This document shows positions 7,634 to 15,814 of a DNA stretch of 64,000 nt, piece by piece. Where the stretch lies: the NCBI GenBank assembly GCA_947453945.1, contig CANGJB010000006.1, positions 20,437 to 84,436 of the forward strand. The letters are read 5' to 3'. How positions within the stretch are numbered: the first letter of the stretch is position 1; the number at the start of each line of letters is the position of its first letter. The translations under genes and the position numbers were made by a program. This DNA is from Sphingomonadaceae bacterium (lineage in GTDB: Bacteria > Pseudomonadota > Alphaproteobacteria > Sphingomonadales > Sphingomonadaceae). The notes beneath the pieces are model-generated. The model did no database searches. It was not told the DNA's origin and was given only the letters and a program-made list of their open reading frames with translations.

Positions 7634-9217
7634 TCAGAACTTCAGCGCGCGAACCGTGCGCACGCCCGGAACCTTGCGGGCATCGGCCAGCACCGCCTCG
7701 CTCACCGGGCTATCAACCGAGAGCAGCAGCACAGCCTCACCGCCCGCTTCGCGGCGGCCGAGGTGGAAGGTGCCGATGTTGATCCCGGCCTTGCCCAGCA
7801 GCGTGCCGATGGAACCGATGAAGCCCGGCGCATCCGAGTTCACGATGTAGAGCATGTCGCCATCGAGATCGGCTTCGATGCTGATGCCGAAAATCTCGAC
7901 CAGACGCGGCTGGCCATTGGCAAACAGTGTGCCCGCAACCGAGCGTTCGCCTTGCGCCGTGCTGACGGTCACGCGCACGAGCGTGTGGTAATAGCCCTCG
8001 CGGTCGTGCCGCACTTCGCGCACATCGAGCCCGCGTTCCTTGGCGAGGAACGGCGCGTTGACCATGTTCACGGTCTGCGAATACTGCTTCATCAGGCCCG
8101 CCAGCACCGCGCCGGTGATCGGCTTCTGGTTGAGCTGCGCGGCGGCGCCTTCCACTTCGATGGCGATCTTCGTCAGGTTGTCATGCGCCAGCTGGCCGAC
8201 GAGGCTGCCGAGGCGTTCGGCCAGCGCCATGTAGGGCTTGAGCTTGGGCGCTTCTTCGGCCGAGAGGCTGGGCATGTTGAGCGCATTCGTCACGCCGCCG
8301 GTGGTGAGGAATTCGGCCATCTGTTCGGCCACCTGCAGCGCGACATTGACCTGCGCCTCGGTGGTGCTGGCGCCGAGGTGGGGGGTGCAGATGAAGTTCG
8401 GCGTGCCGAACAGCGGGCTGTCCTTGGCAGGCTCGTTCTCGAACACATCGAGCGCGGCGCCGGCGATGTGGCCGCTGTCGAGCAGGTCCTTTAGCGCGGC
8501 TTCATCGATCAAGCCGCCGCGCGCGCAGTTGACGATGCGCACGCCCTTCTTGGTCTTGCCGAGGTTTTCGCGGCTGAGGATGTTCTTCGTCTCGCTGGTG
8601 AGCGGGGTGTGCAGCGTGATGAAGTCCGCCTTGGCGAGCAGGGTATCGAGGTCAGCCTTCTCCACGCCCATTTCGATCGCGCGCTCGGGCGTGAGGAACG
8701 GATCGTAGGCGACGACCTTCATGCGCAGGCCCAGCGCGCGCGTCGCCACGATAGAGCCGATATTGCCGGCGCCGATGAGGCCCAGCGTCTTGCCGGTGAC
8801 TTCGACGCCCATGAAGCCGTTCTTCGGCCACAGGCCCTGCTGGGTCTGGGCATTGGCCTCGGGAATCTGGCGGGCGAGCGCGAACATCAGCGCGATGGCG
8901 TGCTCCGCCGTGGTGATCGAATTTCCGAACGGGGTGTTCATCACCACGACGCCCTTGCCGGTCGCGTAGGGGATATCGACGTTGTCTACGCCGATGCCAG
9001 CGCGGCCGATAACTTTCAGGTTCGTCGCGGCATCGAGGATCGCCTTGGTCACCTTGGTCGAGGAGCGGATGGCGAGGCCATCATAGTCGCCGATGCGGGC
9101 AATCAGCTCTTCCGGGGTTTCGCCGGTGATGACATCAACGTCGCAGCCGCTTTCCGCGAAAATGCGGGCGGCGTTGGGGTCCATCTTGTCGGAAATGAGT
9201 ACGCGGGGCTTGGTCAT
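7634..9217 (-). CDS. serA: D-3-phosphoglycerate dehydrogenase
   Basis: The 527-residue enzyme oxidises 3-phosphoglycerate to 3-phosphohydroxypyruvate with NAD, the first step of serine synthesis. It begins MTKPRVLISDKMD, has the NAD-binding glycine loop GLIGAGNIGSIVA, the catalytic region around NCARGGLIDEAAL and the histidine in CTPHLGASTTEAQ. Next come an intervening regulatory domain and a C-terminal ACT domain (GFIGSIGTLLGKAGINI) that usually binds serine. The open frame extends upstream to 9529, but that extension encodes the translated palindromic repeat, so the ATG at 9217 with GAGGA just upstream is taken as the start. It follows serC on the same strand. Confidence 0.97.
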   Translation of the reverse strand: MTKPRVLISDKMDPNAARIFAESGCDVDVITGETPEELIARIGDYDGLAIRSSTKVTKAILDAATNLKVIGRAGIGVDNVDIPYATGKGVVVMNTPFGNSITTAEHAIALMFALARQIPEANAQTQQGLWPKNGFMGVEVTGKTLGLIGAGNIGSIVATRALGLRMKVVAYDPFLTPERAIEMGVEKADLDTLLAKADFITLHTPLTSETKNILSRENLGKTKKGVRIVNCARGGLIDEAALKDLLDSGHIAGAALDVFENEPAKDSPLFGTPNFICTPHLGASTTEAQVNVALQVAEQMAEFLTTGGVTNALNMPSLSAEEAPKLKPYMALAERLGSLVGQLAHDNLTKIAIEVEGAAAQLNQKPITGAVLAGLMKQYSQTVNMVNAPFLAKERGLDVREVRHDREGYYHTLVRVTVSTAQGERSVAGTLFANGQPRLVEIFGISIEADLDGDMLYIVNSDAPGFIGSIGTLLGKAGINIGTFHLGRREAGGEAVLLLSVDSPVSEAVLADARKVPGVRTVRALKF

Positions 9218-9225
9218 GGTGTCCT

Positions 9226-9313
9226 CGTCATTCCCGCGAAGGCGGGAATCCAGTCCCGGCGTCGCGTTGGAAAGTGATGGTGCAGCTGGATCCCCGCCTG
9301 CGCGGGGATGACG
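9226..9313. repeat. Palindromic repeat element in the serA leader
   Basis: The arm at 9226-9253 (CGTCATTCCCGCGAAGGCGG, then GAATCCAG) is repeated in inverted orientation at 9286-9313 with a few substitutions, enclosing about 32 bases. Each arm also holds its own small hairpin. This is a dispersed element common in proteobacterial intergenic regions. It lies between serC and serA, and its end overlaps the ribosome-binding site of serA. Confidence 0.8.
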
Positions 9314-9332
9314 AATAGGTGTGTGTTGAAGG

Positions 9333-9357
9333 GTGCCCCCGCCGCAGCGGGGCGCAC
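9333..9357 (-). terminator. GC-rich hairpin just after serC, possible attenuator
   Basis: GTGCCCCCGC (9334-9343) can pair with GCGGGGCGCAC (9347-9357) around a short loop, immediately past the serC stop codon on the minus strand. It lacks a T tract. With the palindromic element that follows, it could lower read-through into serA. This role is inferred. Confidence 0.4.
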
Positions 9358-9362
9358 TTTGG

Positions 9363-10493
9363 TCAGGCTGGCGCGTGGACTTCAGCCCAGGCCCAATCGA
9401 GCCAGGGGCCAAGATCGGCGATATCCGCCGCATCGACAGTAGCGCCGCACCAGATGCGCAGGCCCGGCGGGGCGTCGCGGTATCCGGCGATATCATAGGC
9501 CGCGCCGGCCTTTTCGAGCAGGCCGGCAAACGCCTTGATCAGCGCTTCATCCGCGCCTTCCACGGTAAGGCACACCGAAGTCATCGAGCGCGAGGCGGGA
9601 TCGGCGGCGAGGTGGCCGAGCCAGCTGCGTTCCTGCACCAGCTTATCGAGCGCAGCCGCATTGGCGGCGCAGCGGGCCTTCAGGCCTTCCTGCCCGCCGG
9701 TGGACTTGGCCCATTCGAGCGCGAAGATCGCATCTTCCACCGCGAGCATCGAAGGGGTGTTGATCGTCTCACCCTTAAACACGCCCTCGGTGAGCTTGCC
9801 CTTGGAAACGAGGCGGAACACCTTGGGCAGCGGCCAGGCGGGGGTGTAGGTTTCGAGGCGTTCGACCGCGCGGGGGCCGAGGATCAGCACACCGTGGCCG
9901 CCCTCGCCGCCCAGCACTTTCTGCCAGGAGAAGGTGGCAACATCGATCTTGTCCCACGGAATGTCGTAGGCGAAGACCGCGCTGGTCGCGTCCGCGAAGG
10001 TCAGGCCCTCGCGGGTCTCAGGGATCCAGTCGCCATTGGGGACGCGGACGCCTGAAGTGGTGCCGTTCCAGGTGAAGAGCACGTCGGTCGAGAAATCGAC
10101 GGCGGAGAGATCGGGCAGCTGGCCATAATCGGCGCGCACGATCGTGGGATCGATCTTGAGCTGCTTGACCGCATCGGTGACCCAGCCCTCACCAAAGCTT
10201 TCCCACGCCATCGCGGTGACCGGGCGGGCGCCCAGCATCGTCCACATCGCCATTTCGAAGGCGCCGGTATCCGAACCCGGCACGATGCCGATGCGGTGCG
10301 TATCGGGCAGGCCGAGCACTTCGCGCATCAGATCGATGCAGAGCTGCAGGCGCGTCTTGCCGATCTTCGAGCGATGCGAACGCCCGAGCACTTCGGTTGC
10401 GAGTTTGGCGGGATCGTATCCGGGCGGCTTGGCGCAGGGGCCGGACGAGAAGTGCGGACGCGCAGGTTTGCGCGCCGGGGTAGGTGCAGTCAT
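9363..10493 (-). CDS. serC: Phosphoserine aminotransferase
   Basis: This 376-residue pyridoxal-phosphate enzyme transfers an amino group from glutamate to 3-phosphohydroxypyruvate. It starts MTAPTPARKPARPHFSSGPC and has RSHRSKIGK, GIVPGSDTGAFEMAMW and TFSWQKVLGGEGGHG, where the lysine of SWQK is the expected PLP Schiff-base residue. The sequence matches the alphaproteobacterial/archaeal branch of SerC (about 370-390 aa). The ATG at 10493 is preceded by AAGGAG at good distance; longer in-frame starts lack this. It forms a serC-serA operon with a 145-base spacer that holds hairpins and repeats. Confidence 0.95.
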   Translation of the reverse strand: MTAPTPARKPARPHFSSGPCAKPPGYDPAKLATEVLGRSHRSKIGKTRLQLCIDLMREVLGLPDTHRIGIVPGSDTGAFEMAMWTMLGARPVTAMAWESFGEGWVTDAVKQLKIDPTIVRADYGQLPDLSAVDFSTDVLFTWNGTTSGVRVPNGDWIPETREGLTFADATSAVFAYDIPWDKIDVATFSWQKVLGGEGGHGVLILGPRAVERLETYTPAWPLPKVFRLVSKGKLTEGVFKGETINTPSMLAVEDAIFALEWAKSTGGQEGLKARCAANAAALDKLVQERSWLGHLAADPASRSMTSVCLTVEGADEALIKAFAGLLEKAGAAYDIAGYRDAPPGLRIWCGATVDAADIADLGPWLDWAWAEVHAPA

Positions 10494-10639
10494 GTAGTCT
10501 CTCCTTGCAGAGAGCTCGCGCGGCGTTGGGACCGCGTGGCCCGGCGCCGCTTCTAGAGGCGAGCGGCGCGCTGTCAACCGGCATCAGGGGCAGGTGTCGT
10601 TAAGCCCCCGCAGCAACGCGATCTTTACCATACCTTGTC

Positions 10640-11329
10640 ATGATGATGCCGATGTTTCGGCACCGCGCCTCCCCTCTGCTCGCCGCAGCGCTCCTTGCGC
10701 TTCTCGCCGGGTGCGTGGGCGCGCCGGACGCACCGCGACGCGCGCCGCCGCGCGCCGCGACCAGTTGGAACCCGCCTGCCTCCGCCGATGGCCGCGCCTG
10801 CCTCCTGAACCTCGGGCGCAGCGACGCCAGCTTCACGCCGCTGCCCGATCAGTATTACGGCGCGGGGTGTTCGGCGGTGGGCGCCGTCCGCCTTGCCTCA
10901 TTGCGCAGCGATGCGGGCCTGCTGCAGCTTTCAAACCTGGGGCCTGTCACCTGCCCGCTGGCCAGCACGCTATCGGGCTGGGCGCGCTTTGGTGTGGACC
11001 GGGCGGCCCAGCAGATCCTTGGCTCGCGGCTCGTGCGGATCGAGACGATGGGCAGCTATTCGTGCCGGAACGTGGCCGGCACCAGCCGCCTATCGGGCCA
11101 CGCGACGGCCAATGCCGTCGATGTCAGCGGCTTCGTGCTGGCAGACGGGCGGCGGATCACAGTGCTGCGCGATTGGGACAGCGCATCACCGCAAGTCCGT
11201 GCGTTTCTCGGGACAGTGCGAGATAGCGCCTGCCGCCGCTTTGGCACGGTGCTGAGCCCTGAGTACAACACCGCGCACCGCGATCACCTGCACCTCGAAG
11301 TCGGCGCCGGGCGGTCTTTCTGCCGGTAG
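10640..11329 (+). CDS. Extensin-like C-terminal domain lipoprotein
   Basis: The 229-residue product has a lipoprotein signal with the lipobox LLAGC near residue 22. The rest is the bacterial extensin-like C-terminal domain: conserved cysteines, CPLASTLSGWARFG, SGHATANAVDVSGF and the closing HRDHLHLEVG. The SGHATANAVDV and HxDHLH signatures resemble metal sites of D,D-carboxypeptidase-like folds, so a peptidoglycan-related role in the periplasm is plausible, but no reaction is established from sequence. The gene diverges from serC and stands alone. Confidence 0.85.
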   Translation: MMMPMFRHRASPLLAAALLALLAGCVGAPDAPRRAPPRAATSWNPPASADGRACLLNLGRSDASFTPLPDQYYGAGCSAVGAVRLASLRSDAGLLQLSNLGPVTCPLASTLSGWARFGVDRAAQQILGSRLVRIETMGSYSCRNVAGTSRLSGHATANAVDVSGFVLADGRRITVLRDWDSASPQVRAFLGTVRDSACRRFGTVLSPEYNTAHRDHLHLEVGAGRSFCR

Positions 11330-11543
11330 GGCGCCTGGCGCCGCGCCCGCGCAACAGGCGCACTGCATTGCGGTAAACATTTCTTCACTTGCCCTTTTTT
11401 ACCGCATTTGTTGAGTTGGCGCGGGGCTAGGGTAGGGCATTCATGATTCGCGGTCGTTTTCGTGCTGTTTCTCAGTGTGCGTTGGTGTTTCTGCGATTCG
11501 GGCCGGGCTGCGCGCCGTGCATGGCCGTGCGGAGCGGCACCTG

Positions 11544-12443
11544 ATGCGGCTTCGCAGTGTGGCCCGGCGTCAGTCGCAGGGCCTTGAACTTCCGACCCTG
11601 ATCCTCGCGGCGGTGATCTACGCGGGATGGTTCGCGCTCACCTTATGGCATGCCGCGCTGCCCGGGGCGGTGCTGTTCGCGGCGGGCGGCTGGATCAGCG
11701 CCTGGCACAATTCGCTGCAGCACGAGACGATCCACGGCCACCCCACGCGCAGCCGGATGATCAACACGCTGATCGGATGGGCGCCGATCAACGTGTGGCT
11801 GCCTTACGAGATCTATCACCGCAGCCATGTGGCCCACCATTCCACGCGGCGCACGACCGATCCGTTGGACGATCCGGAATCGAAATACGTCGCGCAGGCC
11901 GGCACGCTGCTGTGGTGGAGCGAGCGCGTGCAGCAAACCCTCGTCGGCCGCCTCGTGCTGGGGCCGGTCATTGTGGTCGCGCGATTTGCAGCGGAGGAGC
12001 TGGCGCGCCTCCCAAGGGAACCCGCCCCTTTCGCGCGGGATTGGCTGCCCCATGCTGCCGGCGTTGCGGCCATAGCATTCTGGCTCGATTGGTGCGGCAT
12101 GAGCCTGGGCACCTATATCCTGTGCTTCGTCTACCCCGGCACCGCGCTATCGTTGCTGCGCAGCCATGCCGAGCACCGCGCCGATCCTGACCCGGCGCGG
12201 CGGGCCGCGACAGTCGAGCGGGGCGGACCGCTTGCCCTCCTCTACCTCAACAACAACCTCCACGCCGCGCACCATGCCCGGCCCGATCTGGCCTGGTATC
12301 GACTTCCACGCTACCACGCCGCGCGCAGATCGGCGGCCGTGTGCGGCCCGGTATACCCATCCTACTGGGCCGTGCTGCGCCGCTTTGCCTTCCGCCCGCA
12401 TGATGATCTGGTCCATCCAGAATACCGGTCGCCCGGGGGGTGA
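11544..12443 (+). CDS. Membrane fatty acid desaturase family protein
   Basis: This 299-residue integral membrane protein carries the histidine boxes of the diiron desaturase/hydroxylase family: HNSLQHETIHGH, HRSHVAHH and the late LNNNLHAAHH. Hydrophobic segments around residues 18-55 and 165-200 fit the usual four-helix topology with the histidines on the cytoplasmic side. Substrate (acyl lipid or carotenoid) is not evident. The ATG at 11544 with GGAG 9 bases upstream is preferred over an upstream in-frame start at 11475. The stop overlaps the GTG of the next gene (GTGA), so the two are translationally coupled. Confidence 0.85.
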   Translation: MRLRSVARRQSQGLELPTLILAAVIYAGWFALTLWHAALPGAVLFAAGGWISAWHNSLQHETIHGHPTRSRMINTLIGWAPINVWLPYEIYHRSHVAHHSTRRTTDPLDDPESKYVAQAGTLLWWSERVQQTLVGRLVLGPVIVVARFAAEELARLPREPAPFARDWLPHAAGVAAIAFWLDWCGMSLGTYILCFVYPGTALSLLRSHAEHRADPDPARRAATVERGGPLALLYLNNNLHAAHHARPDLAWYRLPRYHAARRSAAVCGPVYPSYWAVLRRFAFRPHDDLVHPEYRSPGG

Positions 12444-13252
12444 GCAGCCCGGTCGCTTCACTGGGCATGTACGACCACCCCGCCCAGCAGGCCGCCAACA
12501 ATGCCCTGTGGGCCTGGATCGCCGCGCGCCTTGCTGGCGCGGGCGTGGCGGATGTGCCGCGCGCCCTCGACCGCAGCCGCGCCCCCGATGTGCTGTGGCA
12601 CGATCCCGCGCTGCTGCTTGGGCAGGCCTGCGGCTATCCCTATGCGCGCTTTCACCGAGAGCGGCTGCGGCCGCTGGCCGTGCCGCGCTACGCCGCGCCG
12701 CATTGCGAGGGGACGCGCCATTGCAGCGTGATCATCGCCCGCGCGGCAGACACGCGCATCGCCTTGCCGGACTTCGCGGGCGCGCTGGCGGCGATAAACG
12801 AGCCGGCCTCGAACACCGGGGTCAACCTGCTGCGCCACACGGCTGCTGAGCAAGGCGGGCCGGGGCCCTTCTTTGGCGGCATGATCCGCACCGGCGGCCA
12901 CATCGCCAGCATGCGCGCGGTGATCGCGGGCGAGGCAGACTTAGCTGCGATCGACGCCGTGACCTTTGCCGCTGCCGAAGCGAGCTATCCTGGCCTTTCA
13001 GGGCAGCTGAAGATCATTGCCCTATCGCGCAGCGTGCCGGCCTTGCCGTTTGTGACGTCGGCCCAGACGCCCGAGCCGGTCGCGGCGCTGGTGCAGGAAG
13101 CGCTGCAGGCGGCCATGCACGCGCCGGATCTGGCGGACGAACGCGCCGCGCTGCTGCTGATCGGCGCCGAACCGGTGCAACCATCCGCTTATGATGAAGT
13201 GCTGGAGCTGGAGCGCGCGGCTGACAAGGCGGGCATCCTGCGGCCGGATTAA
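12440..13252 (+). CDS. PhnD/SsuA-like substrate-binding protein without signal peptide
   Basis: The 270-residue protein resembles the phosphate/phosphonate ABC-transporter binding family (COG3221-type): an early SLGMYD strand, then VLWHDPALLLGQACGYPY, SVIIAR, INEPASNTGVNLLRH, a GGH-hinge (RTGGHIASMRAVIAGEADLAAIDAVTF) and a C-terminal lobe. Unlike exported binding proteins it starts directly with MSSPVASLGMYDHP and has no signal peptide, and no permease or ATPase gene is adjacent. It begins at a GTG overlapping the desaturase stop. It may be a cytoplasmic ligand-binding or thiamine-precursor-like protein; function is not assigned. Confidence 0.75.
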   Translation: MSSPVASLGMYDHPAQQAANNALWAWIAARLAGAGVADVPRALDRSRAPDVLWHDPALLLGQACGYPYARFHRERLRPLAVPRYAAPHCEGTRHCSVIIARAADTRIALPDFAGALAAINEPASNTGVNLLRHTAAEQGGPGPFFGGMIRTGGHIASMRAVIAGEADLAAIDAVTFAAAEASYPGLSGQLKIIALSRSVPALPFVTSAQTPEPVAALVQEALQAAMHAPDLADERAALLLIGAEPVQPSAYDEVLELERAADKAGILRPD

Positions 13253-13316
13253 GCCGCACGCGCTGCCAGAGTGCGGGTGCATTCAATAAACATTCTGCCA
13301 GACGGCAGCACCCGGT

Positions 13317-13937
13317 TCAGGCCGCAACATCCCCCAGCCCGCTTGCCTCGATGCGCAGGCGCACTGCTTCGGCGGCATGACGCGCGCCCAGTTTCCCCAT
13401 CATCTTCATGCGGTGGATTTCCACGGTGCGCGGGCTGATCTCCAGATCGCGCGCGATGGCCTTGTTGCTGCAGCCTTCGGCCAACCGGTCCAGCACTTCG
13501 CGCTCACGCGTCGAGAGGCGGGCAATACGCTGCCGCGCTTCAGCGGAGCGGGCGCGCTGCTGGCGCTGGGCATCCGCTTCCCGTGCGCAGCGGGCCACCG
13601 CCGCATTCAACGGAGCGATCTGTTCGGGCACTGTGAGATAATCGAGCGCGCCAGCCTTGATCGCGGAAACCACCGCATCGATTGTCGGCGCTTCAGCAAT
13701 CGCGATGATCGGCAGCCATTGCCCGGCGCGCATCATGGCCGCGACGAGGTTGGATATGCCCTCCCCCACCGGCTCATCCTGCGCAAGCACGAGGCCGCCC
13801 GCTGGCGCATGGCTCAGCAGCTCATCCGCGTGAGCGTAGATTTCCGCATGATGCCCAGCGGCGAAGGCGAGACGGGCGAGCTGCGCGCGGCGGGCAGAGT
13901 CGCTATCTAGGACATGGAGGGTGACGCGTTCGATCAT
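13317..13937 (-). CDS. FixJ/LuxR-type response regulator with degenerate receiver
   Basis: This 206-residue protein combines an N-terminal receiver-like domain (about 1-120) with a C-terminal LuxR helix-turn-helix (LSTREREVLDRLAEGCSNKAIARDL, cut here as LSTREREVLDRLAEG and SPRTVEIHRMKMMGKL). In FixJ numbering Asp11 and Asp54 remain, but the threonine of the ITGHG motif is Ala81 (IAEAP) and the conserved lysine of EKPFE is Val103 (TVPEQ). Loss of both usually means altered or no phosphorylation switching. No sensor kinase gene is nearby. It converges with the PhnD-like gene. A palindrome 94 bases upstream may be its own binding site. Confidence 0.85.
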   Translation of the reverse strand: MIERVTLHVLDSDSARRAQLARLAFAAGHHAEIYAHADELLSHAPAGGLVLAQDEPVGEGISNLVAAMMRAGQWLPIIAIAEAPTIDAVVSAIKAGALDYLTVPEQIAPLNAAVARCAREADAQRQQRARSAEARQRIARLSTREREVLDRLAEGCSNKAIARDLEISPRTVEIHRMKMMGKLGARHAAEAVRLRIEASGLGDVAA

Positions 13938-14030
13938 GGGTTAACCAAACCATGAACCCGCGCCCTTGCGCCAACCCGGTTAGTTTCGTTCTGAACCCAC
14001 AAGCAAGGCTTTCAGGCTCTACATATCCCT

Positions 14031-14043
14031 TTCCCTAAGGGAA
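14031..14043. promoter_or_regulatory. Palindrome TTCCCTAAGGGAA, candidate operator
   Basis: This perfect inverted repeat with a single central base lies in the 236-base gap between the Anbu gene and the response-regulator gene, 94 bases upstream of the latter's start. LuxR-type regulators bind as dimers to such short palindromes, so autoregulation is possible. The link is inferred from position only. Confidence 0.4.
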
Positions 14044-14173
14044 TATTGCTCAGGAATGGACCAAAAAACCCCGCAATGGTGCTTAGTATCGCTCCTTCGG
14101 CGGATCCCGCATCGCGAACCAATCTGGATAAGTGATTACACGTACTAAAAGCACCTGTTAACCCTGCCGGGTA

Positions 14174-14941
14174 TCAACCCGCGGGGTCTTCGAAGCTGTA
14201 GTCAGGCAACGAATAGAACGCCGAGCGCAGCGCCTCGCCCCAGCTTGAGGAGATCAGCTTGAAGAAGGGATCTTCGGCGGTGATGCGCTTGTGATGCAAG
14301 GGCTCGAACTTGTCCCGCTCGATCACCATGAGATCGAACGGCAGGCCGACCGAGAGATTGGCCGCAAGCGTCGAATCGAACGAGACCATCAGCAGCTTTA
14401 CAGCGTCCTCGAAGCTCATCCCCTTATCATAGCCGCGCACGAGGATCGGGCGGCCATACTTGGTTTCACCGATCTGGAAGAAGGGCGTGTCGAACGAGGC
14501 CTCGATGAAGTTGCCTTCCGGGTAGATCAGGAACAGGCGCGGCTCCATGTCCTTGATCTGGCCCGCCACGATCATCGACGCGGTGAAGCGAGGCCCCTCG
14601 GTCTGGCCACCGGCACCCTGCATCCCGGCATCGTCCTGCCGCCCTTCGATCACATCGTGCAGCAGGCGGCCGATGATCGTGGCGATCTGGAACATGGTCG
14701 GCGCCTCGAGGATCGAGGGCCGCCGTTCACCCGGCGCCTTGTTGCGTTCCTCAAGCTGGCTGATCACCGCCTGCGTGGTGGCAAGGTTGCCGGCGGTCAT
14801 GATCGTGATGATCCGCTCGCCCGGCACGCTCCAGTTGTACATTTTGCGGAACGTGGAAATGTTGTCGACGCCCGAATTGGTGCGGGTGTCGCTCATGAGC
14901 ACCAGGCCCTTGTCGAGCACCATCCCCACGCAATACGTCAT
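14174..14941 (-). CDS. Anbu, proteasome-like Ntn-hydrolase peptidase
   Basis: The 255-residue protein starts MTYCVGMVLDKGLVLMSDTR, the signature of the bacterial proteasome-related peptidase Anbu (ancestral beta subunit). After removal of Met, Thr2 would be the catalytic N-terminal threonine; Asp18 and Lys33 sit at the spacing of proteasome beta-subunit Asp17 and Lys32/33. The length fits Anbu and exceeds HslV (about 175 aa). The ATG at 14941 is chosen because only it exposes this threonine; an in-frame start 17 codons upstream would not. It is the last gene of an operon with transglutaminase, alpha-E and ATP-grasp genes, the family's known genomic setting. Its substrate is unknown. Confidence 0.93.
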   Translation of the reverse strand: MTYCVGMVLDKGLVLMSDTRTNSGVDNISTFRKMYNWSVPGERIITIMTAGNLATTQAVISQLEERNKAPGERRPSILEAPTMFQIATIIGRLLHDVIEGRQDDAGMQGAGGQTEGPRFTASMIVAGQIKDMEPRLFLIYPEGNFIEASFDTPFFQIGETKYGRPILVRGYDKGMSFEDAVKLLMVSFDSTLAANLSVGLPFDLMVIERDKFEPLHHKRITAEDPFFKLISSSWGEALRSAFYSLPDYSFEDPAG

Positions 14942-14988
14942 TGGTCCTGCCCCTCGCTGTCTGGCATCATCCGGACTCGCGTTCGAAT

Positions 14989-15801
14989 TCACTGTTCCAT
15001 ACGCTGCTGAGCTACGGCGAGCTTCACGTGCAGCGTTTCGTCATAAGCCCCATAGCGGATGCCGGTAACCGGCGCCGCATCGCGGTAGTCGCGCCCCGTT
15101 GCGACGCGGATATAGTGGGGATCTGGCGAGATCCCGTTGGAAACATCGAAGCCCACCCAGCCGAGCCCTTCAACCAGCGCCTCCGCCCAGGCATGGCCGG
15201 CATCCTGCTCCACCCGGTCCTTCATCATCAGGTAGCCGCTGACATAGCGGGCCGGGATGCCGAGCGCGCGGGCCGCCGCGATGAACACATGCGCATGGTC
15301 TTGGCAGACCCCGTACCCGGCGGCAAGCACCGCCTCGGCACTGCTCGCCGTATCGGTGTGGCCAGAGGCATATTCCACCGACCCGCGCACCAGCGCAGAC
15401 AGCGCATGGAGCTTTTCCAGCGTATCCTGCTTGCCCGAAATACCCGACAGCAACGCACGCAGGCGCGGGCCTGAACTTGTAAGTTCGGTCGGCTGGCGGA
15501 AGTGCCATAGCGGCAGATAGCCTGCGTGCTGGCCAAGAATGCCGGCCTTGTCGCTGGTATCGACCACGCCCTCGCAGCGGATCGTCACTTCGGTGACGCC
15601 GGGCTCGAAGGCGATCAGCGTGACGTGGTTGGCATTCTCGTCGTCATATTCGACTTCGCGCCGCGCGCCTTCCAGCGTGATGGACCACGCGGCGATCGAC
15701 TGGCCGGCACTCGTCTTGGGCGTCAGGCGCAGGCGCTGCAGCCCGCGCGCGGCGGGAGCGGAGAAGGTGTAGTGCGTGGTATGATCAACCCAGAGCCGCA
15801 A
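14989..15801 (-). CDS. Transglutaminase-like cysteine protease (Anbu operon)
   Basis: This 270-residue protein has an N-terminal beta domain found in bacterial transglutaminase-like proteins (WVDHTTHYTFSAPA, then RLRLTPKTSAGQ) followed by the catalytic domain. Cys166 (GYGVCQDHAHVF), His203 (DAGHAWAEA) and Asp219 (WVGFDVSNG) form the expected papain-like triad, so it probably cleaves or ligates peptide or isopeptide bonds. No signal peptide is present, so it is cytoplasmic. TTG at 15801 is taken as start: AAAGGA lies 9 bases upstream and the fold begins directly after it. It starts 13 bases after the alpha-E stop. Confidence 0.9.
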   Translation of the reverse strand: MRLWVDHTTHYTFSAPAARGLQRLRLTPKTSAGQSIAAWSITLEGARREVEYDDENANHVTLIAFEPGVTEVTIRCEGVVDTSDKAGILGQHAGYLPLWHFRQPTELTSSGPRLRALLSGISGKQDTLEKLHALSALVRGSVEYASGHTDTASSAEAVLAAGYGVCQDHAHVFIAAARALGIPARYVSGYLMMKDRVEQDAGHAWAEALVEGLGWVGFDVSNGISPDPHYIRVATGRDYRDAAPVTGIRYGAYDETLHVKLAVAQQRMEQ

Positions 15802-15814
15802 GCGCCTGATTCCT

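Noticed and set aside
9218..9529. N-terminal extension of serA of about 100 residues in the same frame
   Set aside because: The extension is the translation of the palindromic repeat and serC-serA spacer (RHPRAGGDP, SRLRGNDE), not a serA domain; the ATG at 9217 has a ribosome-binding site.
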